From Tilletiopsis washingtonensis (lineage: Eukaryota; Basidiomycota; Exobasidiomycetes; Entylomatales): a stretch of DNA of 64,000 nucleotides. The translations under genes were made by a program, and so were the position numbers. How positions within the stretch are numbered: position 1 is the first letter of the stretch; every line of letters starts with the position of its first letter. A model generated the notes under the pieces. The model saw only the letters and a list, made by a program, of their open reading frames with translations. It searched no databases and was not told where the DNA came from. Positions 9,912 through 21,209 of this stretch are shown here, piece by piece. The DNA lies in contig NW_020312008.1 in NCBI RefSeq assembly GCF_003144115.1, forward strand, positions 152,477 through 216,476. The letters run 5' to 3'.

Positions 9912-12900
9912 ATGCCTGCTTCCAAGGCTCGCGCTGCGCCGCGCCGCTCGCTGCGCAGCGCAGCTCAGCCAGCGCCGCCAGCAGAGCCCGAGCCCGTGCA
10001 CGACGAGGAATCCCCACCGCCGCCGTCGGGCAGCTTCGACGCGGCGAGCCTTGTGCCAGATGAGCCGCCGCTCGAGCTGCCGGAGCCGATCCATCTCTTC
10101 TCTCGCACCATCAAGCTAGCCGCCGGGTCGAAGCAAAGCGTCCACGAGGGCGCCGTCTTCGTCCCGACGGCGTACGAGACGCTCAGAAGAGGCCTCGTCG
10201 ACTGGTTTCCCGAGCACGCCTCGCTGCGCCAGCTGCAATCGATCGCGAGTCTCACGGACCCGGACAGAGCTTTGTGGGACCGCCTTCACGCGCTCATTGC
10301 GGACGATGCAGCGCCGCCTGCTGAGCCCAGCGCCTCGGCGTCGAGCTCAGAGCGCAAGCGCCCGCGCAAAGTCAAAATCGAGCTCAAGGCCCGTCTGCGC
10401 CCCAGGTGAACACCGCTGCGCTCCGCGAGCCTCGGCATGCTGCTGATCACGACCATGACGTCGTCCAAGCGCCCGCGTGGGCAAACACTGCGACCTTCTT
10501 TGCGGCTCGCCGGCCAGCGACCACAATGTCGGCGCATTCGAGCTGCACGTCATCGCGTCGGACGAGGTGTGCAAGTCACTGTACGAGCGCGGCAGATTCG
10601 CGTCCGGCCACACGGCCGACACTGTCGACACCGTCGAGCGCCCGACGCTGTTGCTGGGCCATGTTGTCAGTCAGCGCGTGTGGTTAGCCTGGCGCTCCAC
10701 TGACCCTGTTCCCTCAGGTGCCTGCCTTCGCGCGCAACGATGGCACGGTTGCGTCAATGGCGCCAGAGCTCTTCCAGCAGGTGCGTGCAGCGTGTGGGCG
10801 GTCCGGCTGCCAGCTCACATCTTGTCGCCCAGGAATGGCTCGGCTTCGAGAAGCACAGCGTGCGCGTGACGCTCGAGGCGCCTTTCCTCGTTCCAGACAT
10901 TCTCATCGGACCAGCTGCGCTGCATCCAGTCGGTCGTTCTGTCCCATTTCAGGGCCCAGCGGTGGCACCAGGGTTCCGGCCCGTGGTGCGCCGCGATCCC
11001 ATCGGCGGCAACGAGTACACGTCCGACATGCGCGCGCGCGTGCCTCCTCGCAGCATCGTTGGTCAGGTGAGCTTCTCTTAGGCGCTGCCCTGTAGTGTCG
11101 CTGACGCTCCCTTCAGCTGTCCTTCAGCGTGCAGCTTCAGAACGCAGCCTTCGACTATGGTCGTGTCCCGGGTGCCGACCCGTATCCCCGAAGCGAGACC
11201 AGCGGCCGCGAACGCAAGCTGCCGCGTCTGCTGGGCCCGTTCCTCAACCGCGTGCTCGCCGACCCGACCGGCGCTCTCAAGTACGACCTCTCCGAGCCCG
11301 ACTTCTGGTCTTCAGGCGGCGGCCACTACCCGCAGTGGACGCGCGAGGAGTGCGAGGACCCGGGCACGTTCAGCGCGCTGGCAGACCTCAAGGCCGGCTC
11401 AGCATCCAAGAAGCTGCCGCTCAACAACTCCATCGACGTCCTTCTCGAGAGCTGCCGGCCTGCAACCGACTCGCCCGCCTTGTATCCTCCGGAAGCACTC
11501 GTGCCGACGCCGCTCAAGCGGTATCAGGCGCAGGCAGTCGCCTGGATGGTCCGGCGCGAGAAGCGCAGCTACCAGGACGCACCGATGCTGTACCCGCAGT
11601 GGACGGCCCTGAGCGCCAAGGACGTGTCCGACGCCTCTTCTGCTGTGAAGGCGGAGTCTGACGTCCGGCCGAAGAAGAAAGCCAAGAGGGCCTCGACGGC
11701 GTCTGAAGTGCGCTCGAAGTCCGCTGGACCGACGCGAGCGAGTACGATCTTCTACATCGACGAGGTCACCGGCATGCCTTCTCTGCGTCCATTCCGTGGC
11801 CTTGTGTCGGACCGCGGCGGCGCGCTCTGTGATGGTCTCGGCCTCGGCAAGTCACTCGAGACGCTCTCCCTCATCGTCATGCGCCCCAAGGGCAATGTGC
11901 TGGATCCGAGCCGCTCTGCCACTCTTGCTGCGGAGCTGCCAGCCGACCTCCGCCCGCTGCCCGTACGCGCCACATTGATCGTCACGCCGGCAGCACTCTT
12001 GGAGCAGTGGCATGCCGAGACGGCCAAGCACACGCCGTCGCTGCGCGTGATCCGGTGGCAGAGCAGCACGTTGCCGTGGAAGGCGAACGACCTGCGCACC
12101 GATACGCGAGCGGCGACGCACGCGTTCTTCGAGGACGACGCTTACGACGTCGTGAGTTCTCTGCGCTCTTGCGCACTCACCTGCCAGCTTCACTGACGTC
12201 TCTGCCGCAGATCTTGACATCTTACGAGCAGCTCAGCGCTGAGCTGCTGCGTTCAACGCGCGTGAGCAAGGCGGAGAGCGCACAGAGCCCGCTGCTCGAG
12301 ATCCTCTGGCACCGCATCGTGCTCGACGAGGCACAGCTCATTGCAGGCTCGAGCGCCTCGGCGGCTGAGATATGCAGCTGCCTCTGGCGCACAGCCAGCT
12401 GGGTTGTCACCTCGACACCCTGCGCCTCGATCGGCGAGCTGTCGGGCATCTTCTCGTTCCTGGACCTTGGTGAGAAGTTGTTCAGGTGCGCTTGCGCTGC
12501 CGCGCTGACTAGTCCGCAGATCCCTTTGCCGATCCTCAGGCGTTTGAGACGCTTGTGGCTGACGGCTTCGAAGCGGGCGAAGCTGAGTCTATCCGTGTGA
12601 GTTCGGCCCTGTCGCTGCCACGACGACGTTTGACTGACCGTGCCTCTCAGCGAGCCTCTGGCCTATGCCGCAACATCATGTGGAGAAACTCGCGGGTGCA
12701 CGTCGCCGACCAGCTCGGCTTGCCTCCTTCCTCGGAGGTGGTGCTGACAGTGAGTGCGAGCCATGCTTGCGATGCTTGCACCTCGCTGACTCCCCTCGGC
12801 ATAGACGAAGATGACGGGTCAGGCTCACGACGACGCAGTAGCCTTGCAGCGCTGACTCCATACTCTCAGGCCTGCAACGCACCATTTACGAGCGCGAGGC

Positions 12901-15373
12901 GCAGCTCGTCAAGGCGCAGATCGAGGACGCAGTCAAGCGCGGCCTGAAGCATGTCAAGCACACCCTCGGTCCATTCCAGCAGTGAGTCCCGCAGCGCCCA
13001 GACCGACACGCCACCAGGATCGCTGACACCCTCATAAACTAGATTGCGCCAGCTGCTGGACCATCCGCAGCTGGCTGAGCGCCTCGGCTACGGGTCCAGC
13101 GATGCCCGCCGTAGCTGTACGTGCCAGCGCTCGGTGCTCAATGCCAGTGCTGACAATGCTTTCTGCAGTCGAGGACCTCACGACGAATCTCATGCGCCGT
13201 CTGACGCGCGAGCTGAAGGTCAAGCGCCTCGAGCGGGCCACGGTAGGTGTTCCGACGCCGAGACAGCTCATACACAATGCTGAAGCCACCCATCCCAGCT
13301 CGTCCTCGCCATCGTCGCTGGCCAGCGTGCCTTTGAGGCTGAGAAGCGGCCCGGCCTATGGCGCGGCGGCGTGCCCGTCTGGACCGAGGACGACATCAAC
13401 GTGCAGTGCCGTGCAGCGCTGGCCGCATGCAACACCGCACTCGACGACGAGGAGCAGATCGGACTCGACGAGCAGGATCTCGACGACGCCGCAGCTGTCC
13501 CGGAACTGCCGCGTCCGAAGGGCACGCGTCGCCTCACGCTCGAGGAGGCTATCTACTGGCTGCGCACAGCCCTCGGAGAGAAGCGCCTCGCGCCGCCGCA
13601 GCATTACGAGCCGGAGCGCATGACGATCGTCTTCTTCCAGCGCGACTTTGTTCTGCAGGAGAAGGTCGACATGACGGACCCGCGCTACCACCCCGTCAGC
13701 GTCGACGCCGGCGAGGAGCTCGAGCTGAGAGACGATGACGACGATGGGGTCTTCGACTCGCAGCCGAAGAAGAAGAAAGGACGCTCTGAGTTCGAGGCTC
13801 CGACGCTCAAGGCCAACAAGCTGCGCGGCGTTGAGAAGCGCAAGCGGGCACGGGCGTGGCACTGGGTGCCTCGCCACAAGCTCGAGACCATGGTGCATCG
13901 GCTGCAGGCTTCGAAGGGTGAGCAGTAAGGCAAGAGCCGCATCGCATTTGCTGACACTCCAGTACAGAGCGAGCAGACCAGCTGTCGCACGAGCGCGCGT
14001 ACCTGCAGAGCTGCATCGACGAGGAGCGCCAGCGCAACGGCGGCGGCAACGACGAGGGTGCCGAATGCATGATCTGTCTCAGCGTGCCGGACATCCGTGC
14101 GCTGCTGCCGTGCCTCCACGGCGGCTGCTTCGACTGTCTGCTCGACCTCATCAAGGCGAGGAACAAGAAGTTCGAGGGGAGCAGCGCGCCGTGTGAGAGC
14201 GACCACCCTTGACGACATGCTGCCGCAGCTAACGTATCGCCAGGCCCCATCTGCAGAGAGCCCTTTATGGCGAAGCGCATCATCCAGGTGCTGCCGAAGG
14301 AGGATGTTGTCGACGCAGCCACGGCTGAGTTTGGCTGCAAGATTGCCGGTCTCGTCAAGGATATCCAGTGCGTCGGCCTGGTGGCTGACGGCGATTCTGT
14401 GGCTCACCGTCCGGCACCGCAGGGCGAGGCTCGTTGCAGACCCGAGCACGAAGTGCGTCGTGTTCAGCGTATTCAAGCGCATGCTGCGTCTCGTCTCGGA
14501 GGCCTTGGAGGGCTGCGGCATCGGTGCGTCGGTGTGAACGAGAGCCACACTCAGCCGCGCTGACCATCGTCTGGCTCAGCTTCGATGGCCTTTGCCGGAA
14601 CGGAAGAGGCAAAGGTGCGAAGGCCCGGCAAGGGGATGCCTTGCTGCCGATGCTGATGGCCACTTGCAGTCCAACGCCCTGGCGCGCTTCCGCGAGGACG
14701 GACAGGTCCTGACGGTGCCGCTCGCGCAAGCTGAGGGAGCCGCGGGCCTGACGCTGACCATGGGTGAGTAAGCCTTCGTGCCATGCGCGCGAACTACCGC
14801 TGATGCGCCCTCTCTCAGCGAACGTCAGGTGAGCACGTAGACTGGTAGCCTCAGGGCAGTGGACTGACACGCGGAGTAGCTACTTCCTCGAGCCCGTGCT
14901 GGACCCGAGCCTCGAGAGTCAGGCCAAGGGGCGCCTGCTGCGCATGTACGTCGACAGCGGCGCGTGGATGCTGCCTGAGACTGACAGCTGGACGCAGTGG
15001 CCAGACGCGTCCCGTGACGCTCGTCAGGGTCCTGATCGAGGGCACGATTGGTGAGCTCTCCGCGCTGCGTGCACGACCCCGAGCTGACACGCGATGCGCA
15101 GAGCCTGCGATTGCCAACATGGCGCTGGCGCGCCAGCTGCAGATGGAGGACGAGGAAGGCAACGAGGACGCCGCGGCCGCCGTAACGCGCGGCGAGAAGA
15201 ACGACGTCTCGCTGGCCGAGCTGGTGGACGTCTTCAACGTGGCCTCGCTTGATGCGCTCGAGCAGGCGGCTGCGGCGGACCGCGTGGCGCGCGGCCAGCG
15301 CCTCGACGACGAGCTGCTTGCCTTTGAGGCAGGCGAAGAGGACTATTCGGACAGCGACGACGACCTGTACTAG
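9912..15373 (+). CDS. SNF2-family ATPase with RING finger, SHPRH/Irc20-like
   Basis: Twenty-two exons: 9912-10405, 10470-10665, 10718-10780, 10833-11066, 11117-12151, 12211-12469, 12520-12596, 12651-12749, 12805-12817, 12870-12981, 13043-13116, 13169-13242, 13299-13917, 13968-14192, 14244-14367, 14423-14523, 14580-14614, 14670-14763, 14819-14828, 14880-14945, 14998-15050, 15102-15373. The phases sum to 1442 codons plus stop. Helicase motif I (CDGLGLGKS, about residue 567) and a DEAQ box (LDEAQLIAGSS, about 714) mark the first ATPase lobe. A C3HC4 RING (CMIC...CLHGGCFDC...CPIC, about 1149-1196) precedes the second lobe with KCVVFSVFKRML and GRLLRIGQTRPVTL. This order fits SHPRH/Irc20 proteins, ubiquitin ligases of damage tolerance and recombination. 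The tail is acidic (EEDYSDSDDDLY). Two exons are only 13 and 10 nt. Motif I departs from the usual DEMGLGKT. Confidence 0.9.
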
Positions 15374-16450
15374 GTGAAGACCCACAGTTTGTGCGTAAAC
15401 CCACGAACCTGGGCGGTTCTTGCAAGGCCCGCGAACTTCGGTTGGCACGCCTGTGTAAGAACGAAACCCCCAAGCATCACCATCACGAGTCACCCACATC
15501 ACACGTGCACCACCACCACGAGACACCTGTACAAACACACTGTAGCGCGAACAGATGCATTCAGCCAGCTGGCGGTGAACCGCGATGGTGCGAGCGGCGA
15601 GATGGTGGCTGAGAGGCTGTGAGCTAGGGGAAAGGGGGTCAGCTCCGGTCTCTAGATGTCCGCAGCGCCGAGGCCGGTTCGAGCGGCAACGGGATCTGCA
15701 ATAGGTCCGAGACGGCTATCCGCCGACACGGAGCCCCCTGGGCGAAGGGGGCCTCTTGGCGGCCCGGCGGCGTCCCGCCGAGCTCGCCGAGAACGCTGTG
15801 CCATGGCTCTACGCATGCACTGAATGGAGCCGCGACTTTTAGGTCGCGAGCCCCGGCAATGCGGGCGCTCAGTAGCGTTCTCACCGCGACGCAACAATAA
15901 GCCTCCTTCTTTGTATCTAGAGAGCTTCATTCGTTGGTCCGTCTTGCGGCTGCGGTCGAGAGGCGCCATAGGCGCATCGACCCTAAGCCCGACCAAGATC
16001 TGGCCCGCCAGGACTCTGCTCTCCGATATATAAAATGAGCAGTCCCGGCTCATAGTCACTGCACTCGTGTCTCGGTACGCCGATTTGTACTGGCGTCCGC
16101 ACGGTGGTGCTATTCGTGCCTCCAGATCTGCTCGACGCAGTCCAGACCTAGGTCCCGAGGGACAGAGGTGCATCAAGTCCGCCCCAAACACAACCGCATC
16201 CCCCCACGACGCTGTAGACACCCTCAAGCCGCATGGCCACCGCGTCGCAGCGACCACAGGCCCCACTGGTGGCGTGCGGCATCACAGTCGCCGAGCTCGC
16301 GTGAGAACCACAGCGAGCTCAGCGACCGCTGCCGCACGGAGCTCCTTCCGGATGGCTCGTGGTGTAACTGAAGGAAACACGGAAGCTGAGTGAGTCATAA
16401 GACTCACAGTAAGAGAGAAGAGACGACGGTGACGCAGTACAAGGCCCGAG
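15374..16450. other. Gene-poor island with hairpins and a TATA-like element
   Basis: No protein gene is supported. Three strong hairpins lie in a row: stem GCCCCCT/AGGGGGC at 15733-15752, CGGCGG/CCGCCG at 15765-15780, and CGCGAC/GTCGCG at 15831-15848. A TATATAAAA box is at 16027-16035, and an 18-base inverted repeat with GTGAGTC arms (which contain Gcn4-like TGAGTCA) at 16390-16407. A GGTTCGAG string near 15695 resembles a Pol III B box, but no tRNA folds around it. The segment looks less GC-rich than its surroundings. It could be a non-coding RNA locus, a promoter remnant or an old element; I cannot choose. Confidence 0.4.
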
Positions 16451-16868
16451 CTAGTTCCACGCATCCTCCCGCCCGTTCAGCCGGTCCTGTCGCCGCTGGG
16501 TAATCCAGGCCTTCTTGCACTCGCGGCTGGCACGGTGCAGACGTCAGCGAGGCGTCGTGATGCTGCGGACGAGCGCGGCCTCTCGCTCGGCGCTCGACTC
16601 ACTAGTTGTTGAAGGCCTCGGTGCACTTCGTCCGGTCGTACGCGTTGTCCTCGAGGCACTTCATCGAGAGCTTGCTGGCCTTGGCGCACGGGTCGGTGTA
16701 CTGGCGTGGCGCCGTCGAGCGTCAGTCTCACTGCCCCTTCGCGCAGCACTGCAGCAGCTGCGCAGCACAGCAGCAATGACGTGAGCTCACCTTCGACGCC
16801 GTCTTGCCGCCCATAACCTTGACGAAGTCCTCGGGCGTGCGCCCGTCGTCGACGGGACGCAGCGACAT
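16451..16868 (-). CDS. COX23: Twin CX9C mitochondrial protein, COX23/CHCHD7-like
   Basis: Three exons (16791-16868, 16603-16700, 16451-16526) code for 83 residues, close to animal CHCHD7 and shorter than yeast Cox23. The CHCH fold is clear. The first CX9C pair lies in DPCAKASKLSMKCLEDN and the second in TKCTEAFNNYRECKKAW; the second is completed by the exon 2-3 junction. Such proteins are imported into the mitochondrial intermembrane space by Mia40, form two disulfides and help assemble cytochrome c oxidase. The C-terminal KKAWITQRRQDR is typical of the Cox23 branch, which favours it over other twin CX9C proteins. A TATATA motif lies 53 bases upstream of the ATG. Confidence 0.88.
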
Positions 16869-16920
16869 CGTGGTGAAGTGAGAGGTGGCGACGTGCTGCG
16901 GCGATGCGCTTTTGTGCTCG

Positions 16921-16930
16921 GCTATATAGC
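16921..16930 (-). promoter_or_regulatory. TATA-like palindrome upstream of COX23
   Basis: GCTATATAGC, a 10-base palindrome, lies 53 bases upstream of the COX23-like ATG, a reasonable TATA-box distance for a fungal promoter. It is AT-rich in an otherwise GC-rich region. Confidence 0.5.
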
Positions 16931-17782
16931 GATGAAGAAAGAAGCGCTCTGAGTGAGAGAAGGGAGAATGGGCGAAATGAGGGCGCAGTAGAGAGAGAGA
17001 GGGGAGAGCGGTGCCTGGATCTGTGCCTTGCTCAGCTCAGGGCGCACTCTACTCCACACAGCGACACATGCTCTCGCACGAGAGCAGATCGCGCGCCGAA
17101 TGCTCTCGAGCGTCATTTTGCCTACGCTGCTCTCGCCCGCTTCGCCCTCATTTCCTCACAGCGCCCGCCTTCGCCAAGCTTTCGTCTTGGGGCTCAGCCT
17201 AACCCTCAGCTCGCCGCAGCATTAGTCAGACGGGCGTACCTCGTGTCCTGCCGGGCGCAAGCGTGACGGGCTGCATGGGAAGCGGACCATGCGCCGCGGT
17301 TCGCGCTCTGGACGCGGGCGCCGTGTACGCGCGCCGCGCGCGATGCTTCCCACCTCTGCGCCTTCCGTCGGAAGCACCGCTCACACAAGGCGGCAGCTCC
17401 ACCCTGCCTCGTCAACGCTTACATGAGCAGCTCGCAGCAGGGGGCGTCAGCGGCACGCAGCAGCTTCGGCATTCCTGAGGGTGGGGATGAGACTTGCGGG
17501 CTCTGCGAAGAACGTCTCTCCTTCAAATTGCTTGCCTTCGTCTCGCTGGCCTTCGTGCGCCTCACTTGCACTCTCGCCACGCTGGTCAGGCAGCGATCGC
17601 GAGAGCTGCACCGTGATCTGCTCGATCGCAGATCTCCGAGCGCCTCCCGATGCTTCTTGCTCGGCGCACGCGCGAGGCCAACACTCCAGCGGGCCTCGAT
17701 GAGACCCGCTGAAGTCTTGCGTGGGACGATCGAGAAGCAAATCTTTATCCAGCTCGCGGCTTTGCCCGAGAGTCGCGGCCCA

Positions 17783-17806
17783 TGCCACAGGTCTAGACCT
17801 GTGGCA
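17783..17806. repeat. Perfect 24-base palindrome
   Basis: The 12-base arm TGCCACAGGTCT is followed directly by its exact reverse complement AGACCTGTGGCA, with no spacer. The match stops at the next base on each side. It could be a site for a dimeric regulator or a cruciform. Confidence 0.85.
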
Positions 17807-19633
17807 CCAACTCAACCCGCGGCTCGAGCATGAAGGGTGGCCGAGCTTGGCTTGTTCCTTGCCGGCCGCACTAAAGTTGCGAGGGAGGGCGAGGGAGAGG
17901 AGGTTGCCACCGGCAGCCGGGCGGTCACCGCACCGAGCGCCGCTCACACGGCTGTGCCGCCGCCTTCGCGCGCTTGGCCTCTCGCGCAGCGCCCGGCGGT
18001 GGCCCCGACGCCGTGGCAGCGTCATACGCCGTCACGCCGCGTGACACGGCGCAGCGGGCGGCGCCCGAAATAAGCTGCGCTGCGAGATGCATGCACCTGC
18101 AGCAGCAACCTGCGGCCTCGCTCACCCGCCCGGCTGCAGCGCCCAGCGCAGTGGTTCGTAAGCATGCTGCGGCGTGCAGCGAGCGCCGTGTCGCTGCGTG
18201 TCTCTCTCATGTCTTGTGCTCGCGGCTCGGAGATCACCCTTCCGCTCGTTCTTGCTCCTTCGCTCCAACCCGAGTAAGGCGCGCTGGCCGCCCGTCGGAT
18301 GCACATGATGTGAACACGGCCGGCGCGCGGGCGATCGCTGCTCGGCTGGCTCGGGTCTATTTGGCGGCCCTGCCATCATGCCAAGGCGAGCAGCGCCGAG
18401 CTGGGCGAAGTGCCCGCTGCCCCTCTGAGGTGGGAGTGGGGGCATCAGCGGCGCCGACGACGGGAGTTCTCATGCCGCGGCCGTCGCGCCGGGCACGCCA
18501 GCAGCCGGCGAATCGGGCACCCGCACACACCCTCTCCCCCCTCCTCGCCGCGCTCTGCCACCGACGCTGTGGCTCGCCGCCGTGCCTTCTCGGCGCTCTG
18601 GCGTGATTGAGCTCGCAGACGGCACCGCTTGGACCGCCGTCGTCTGATGCGCATCAAATCAGCACCGGCAGCCTCGGAGCCGGCGTTGCTGCCCTGCGCC
18701 GGGTCTCCTCGCCATGCAGCATGTGGGCACGGCCAGCAGCGCACAACAAGGCTTGCGAGGCCGCTCGGAGCTCGCAGCAAGCCGTCTCTTGGCCACCGCT
18801 TCGTCACTAGACTCTGCTCGGCGTGGCGCTGTTCGGCAGCATGCGCCGACGGGCGGGCCGCAAGGTGCAGGTACCGCTGCATGTGCAGAGCGGCAGTCCC
18901 AAGGTGCGAGGAGCGAGCTACGAGCTGCAGGCCCATGTGCCCCCTGCACCACATTGCTCCGCTGTCGCGGGTACACTCCGGCGGCAAAGGCGCGGAATAC
19001 CAAGGCTCGGCGCCGGCGTGCGGCGCTGCGCCTCCGGCTGCGAGTCCTCGCTCCACTCGCTCCCCCCTCGCGCCCCGAGTCGAGGCCGCAGGGCAGGACG
19101 CTAGTGCAAATTGATAGCGCCGGCACCGCTGTTGCCGCACGCCGGTCCGCCATCTCTGCGCTCTCCTGATCCCTCGGCAGCCTGCGGCACTCGCCGGCGA
19201 GCAAGGCGCGCACTCGCCGCCCGGCGGGCCACACTGGCGCTGCAGAGTTGGCGCCTCTGCCGCTCCTCTGCGCGCTCCGATGCGCTGGAGCAAGCAATGC
19301 TCCGAGACACCGCTGCCCGCCGCTGGATCAGCCGGCTGTGGGCGCTGCGTGCGCCGCTGCGGCTGCGGCTGCTCGTGCGTCGCTCCTCTCATGCTGTCTG
19401 CTCTGCTGCCCTGACGCCCGATGCGTGCCCCGCCGCCGCCCGTGCTCCGCTCCCGCGCTCAGACCTCGGCACTCTCTTAACGCCCGGCGGCTGCCAGTGC
19501 CACCCTCGCACGCCTTCCCGACTCTCTCTCACCACCACCACTCGTCCCTGCGCTCTCACCACAGAGCGCCTTGCACTCATCCACCATTACCGTCGCAGAC
19601 GCGCGCTCCTACGCATACATCCCCGCCGCCGGG

Positions 19634-21209
19634 ATGTCTGCCTTTGCGTCGATCTGCAGCCGCCTCGTCGCCGCTGCGAGCGGCAGCGGCAGCAGCACCA
19701 GCGGCGCCACCACGCAGCACTACATCAGCGAGGACAAGGCCGAAGAGGCCTACATCGACGGCGACCTCGAGCCGCCAAAGGAGCTGCACCTGCCGCTGCG
19801 TCCAGCCGAGCATGGCTACCATCCGAATCCGTACACGCGCGATGCACAACTAGGCTTCGAGCTGCTAGACGACGCGCTGGGCCCACATCAGCCATGGGAA
19901 GGTGAGTCGTGCATCGAGTGAAAGCGCGATGGTGTCGCTCCGGGATAGGTCTGGCGAGCGGTGCCTCCACTACGAGAGAAAGCCGAGATGTCATCCAGCG
20001 GGGCCTGGAGGGCTTGGCACGTCCTAGCATGAAGGGTGCACGGGTCGGACTTGGTACCTGCTCCGCTCGGCCCACCAGGATAATCTCTGCTGTCAGTCCT
20101 TGGCGACAGCACACCATGCTCATCCCCGCCCGCCAGATCACGGAGTGACGAGCGACGGCGTGCACGTCCGCATGGTGCCGGCGCCGCAGCCGCTGCTGCC
20201 GCTCATGTACGGCAAGACGTACGTGCCCAACGTGTCGGCGATCCAGGTGCTGGCGTGCATCCACGTCGCCTCGTTCCGCCTCATCTGGGACTCGCGCATC
20301 GGCTCGGCGGGCATCATACAGCGCTTCAGCCACTACTGGCATCACTTCTACATCGTCTGGCGCGGCATCATGCACATCTATGCGCCGCGCGATGCCATTG
20401 GCGTGCAGGCCACGCGCTCGTATGGCCCCGACGGCCAGCTGCAGTACCGCCCGACGGCAGACTCGCAGGTCATCGACATTTGCTGGACCAACGTCGACGC
20501 CAACATCGCACCGCAGGAGGACAAGGTGCGCGCGCACATCATCCTCGGCTCGTACCGCATCGAGCAGGCCGGCGACGGCTGCAACGTCACGTTCATCGGC
20601 CAGGCCAGTCTGGCCGAGAAGGGCCCTGCCTGTGAGTCAGAAGAAGCCCCTGCCACATCCGGTGCCTGAGCTTACCCGTGTCTCTCAGACATCGTGCGGC
20701 GAATCGCCACGGAGCAGTGCGAGACGATTGGCCGGCTGCGCACTGCGGTCGAGCACTTTGGAGTGCCGCCGTACATCCTCGATGAGCGCGAGATCCTCGT
20801 CATGCAGCTGCAGCAGTTCCTGGCCGAGACGCGGAAGACGACGCTGCGGGCACACGTCTCGCAGCCAGGGTCCTTCACGCTCGTGCTCGACAAGAAGAGG
20901 ATGTACCCGAGCGGTGCGTGGCGGCGGAGAGAGTTTGCTCGATGGCTCGAAGCTGACCTCTGCTCGCAGGCGTCACCATCTCGCTGGTCGAGGGCGAAGG
21001 CGCCAGCTCGCTCTCGCTGCGCGAGAACGCTGATCGGCTGGAGCTGAGCGTCGATGCGGCGGGCGTGGGCAAGGAGTTCTGCATCGTGCGTCGACTGATC
21101 GTGCGATACTGAGGCGCTGCCTTGCTGATCGATGCCCTTTCTTCTCTTGCAGGAGTTCGAACCGCGAGACAAGGAGCCAGAGCCGTCCGCTGGCACGGGC
21201 TGGTGGTAG
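19634..21209 (+). CDS. START-domain (lipid-binding) protein
   Basis: Five exons (19634-19901, 20137-20631, 20689-20913, 20970-21085, 21153-21209), 386 residues. The section PLMYGKTYVPNVSAIQVLAC, FRLIWDSRIGSAGIIQRFSHY, then VWRGIMHIYAPRDAIGVQATRSYGP and GSYRIEQAGDGCNVTFIGQ follows the START fold: a helix-grip pocket for sterols, phospholipids or ceramides, with the conserved Trp-Asp after a ligand-facing strand. After the domain comes VEHFGVPPYILDEREILVMQ and a beta-rich C-terminal part, possibly a second lipid or protein contact module. The first 110 residues are low in structure. Intron 1 is 235 nt; the others are 56-67. No membrane segment is seen, so it may be a soluble lipid carrier. The bound lipid is unknown. 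Confidence 0.75.

Larger units (their letters stand above)
16869..19633. other. Long GC-rich intergenic region
   Basis: About 2.8 kb separates two divergent genes. Several reading frames are open for hundreds of bases on both strands, but their translations are Arg/Ala/Ser/Pro-rich, share no family motif and lack plausible splice partners. That is expected when stop codons are rare in GC-rich DNA. It contains a purine-rich GAGAGAGAG stretch near 16990 and a 24-base perfect palindrome at 17783-17806. Confidence 0.5.

Noticed and set aside
15690-15705. A possible tRNA B box (GGTTCGAG)
   Set aside because: No A box at the right distance, no T-arm pairing and no acceptor stem around it.
15640-16260. 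Solo long terminal repeat of a retroelement
   Set aside because: A TATA box and an AATAA-like string are present, but I could not find TG...CA ends with a matching target-site duplication.
18445-19392. A 315-codon minus-strand frame in the gene-poor block
   Set aside because: Composition is dominated by Arg, Ala, Cys and Gly without ordered segments, and other frames here are equally open.
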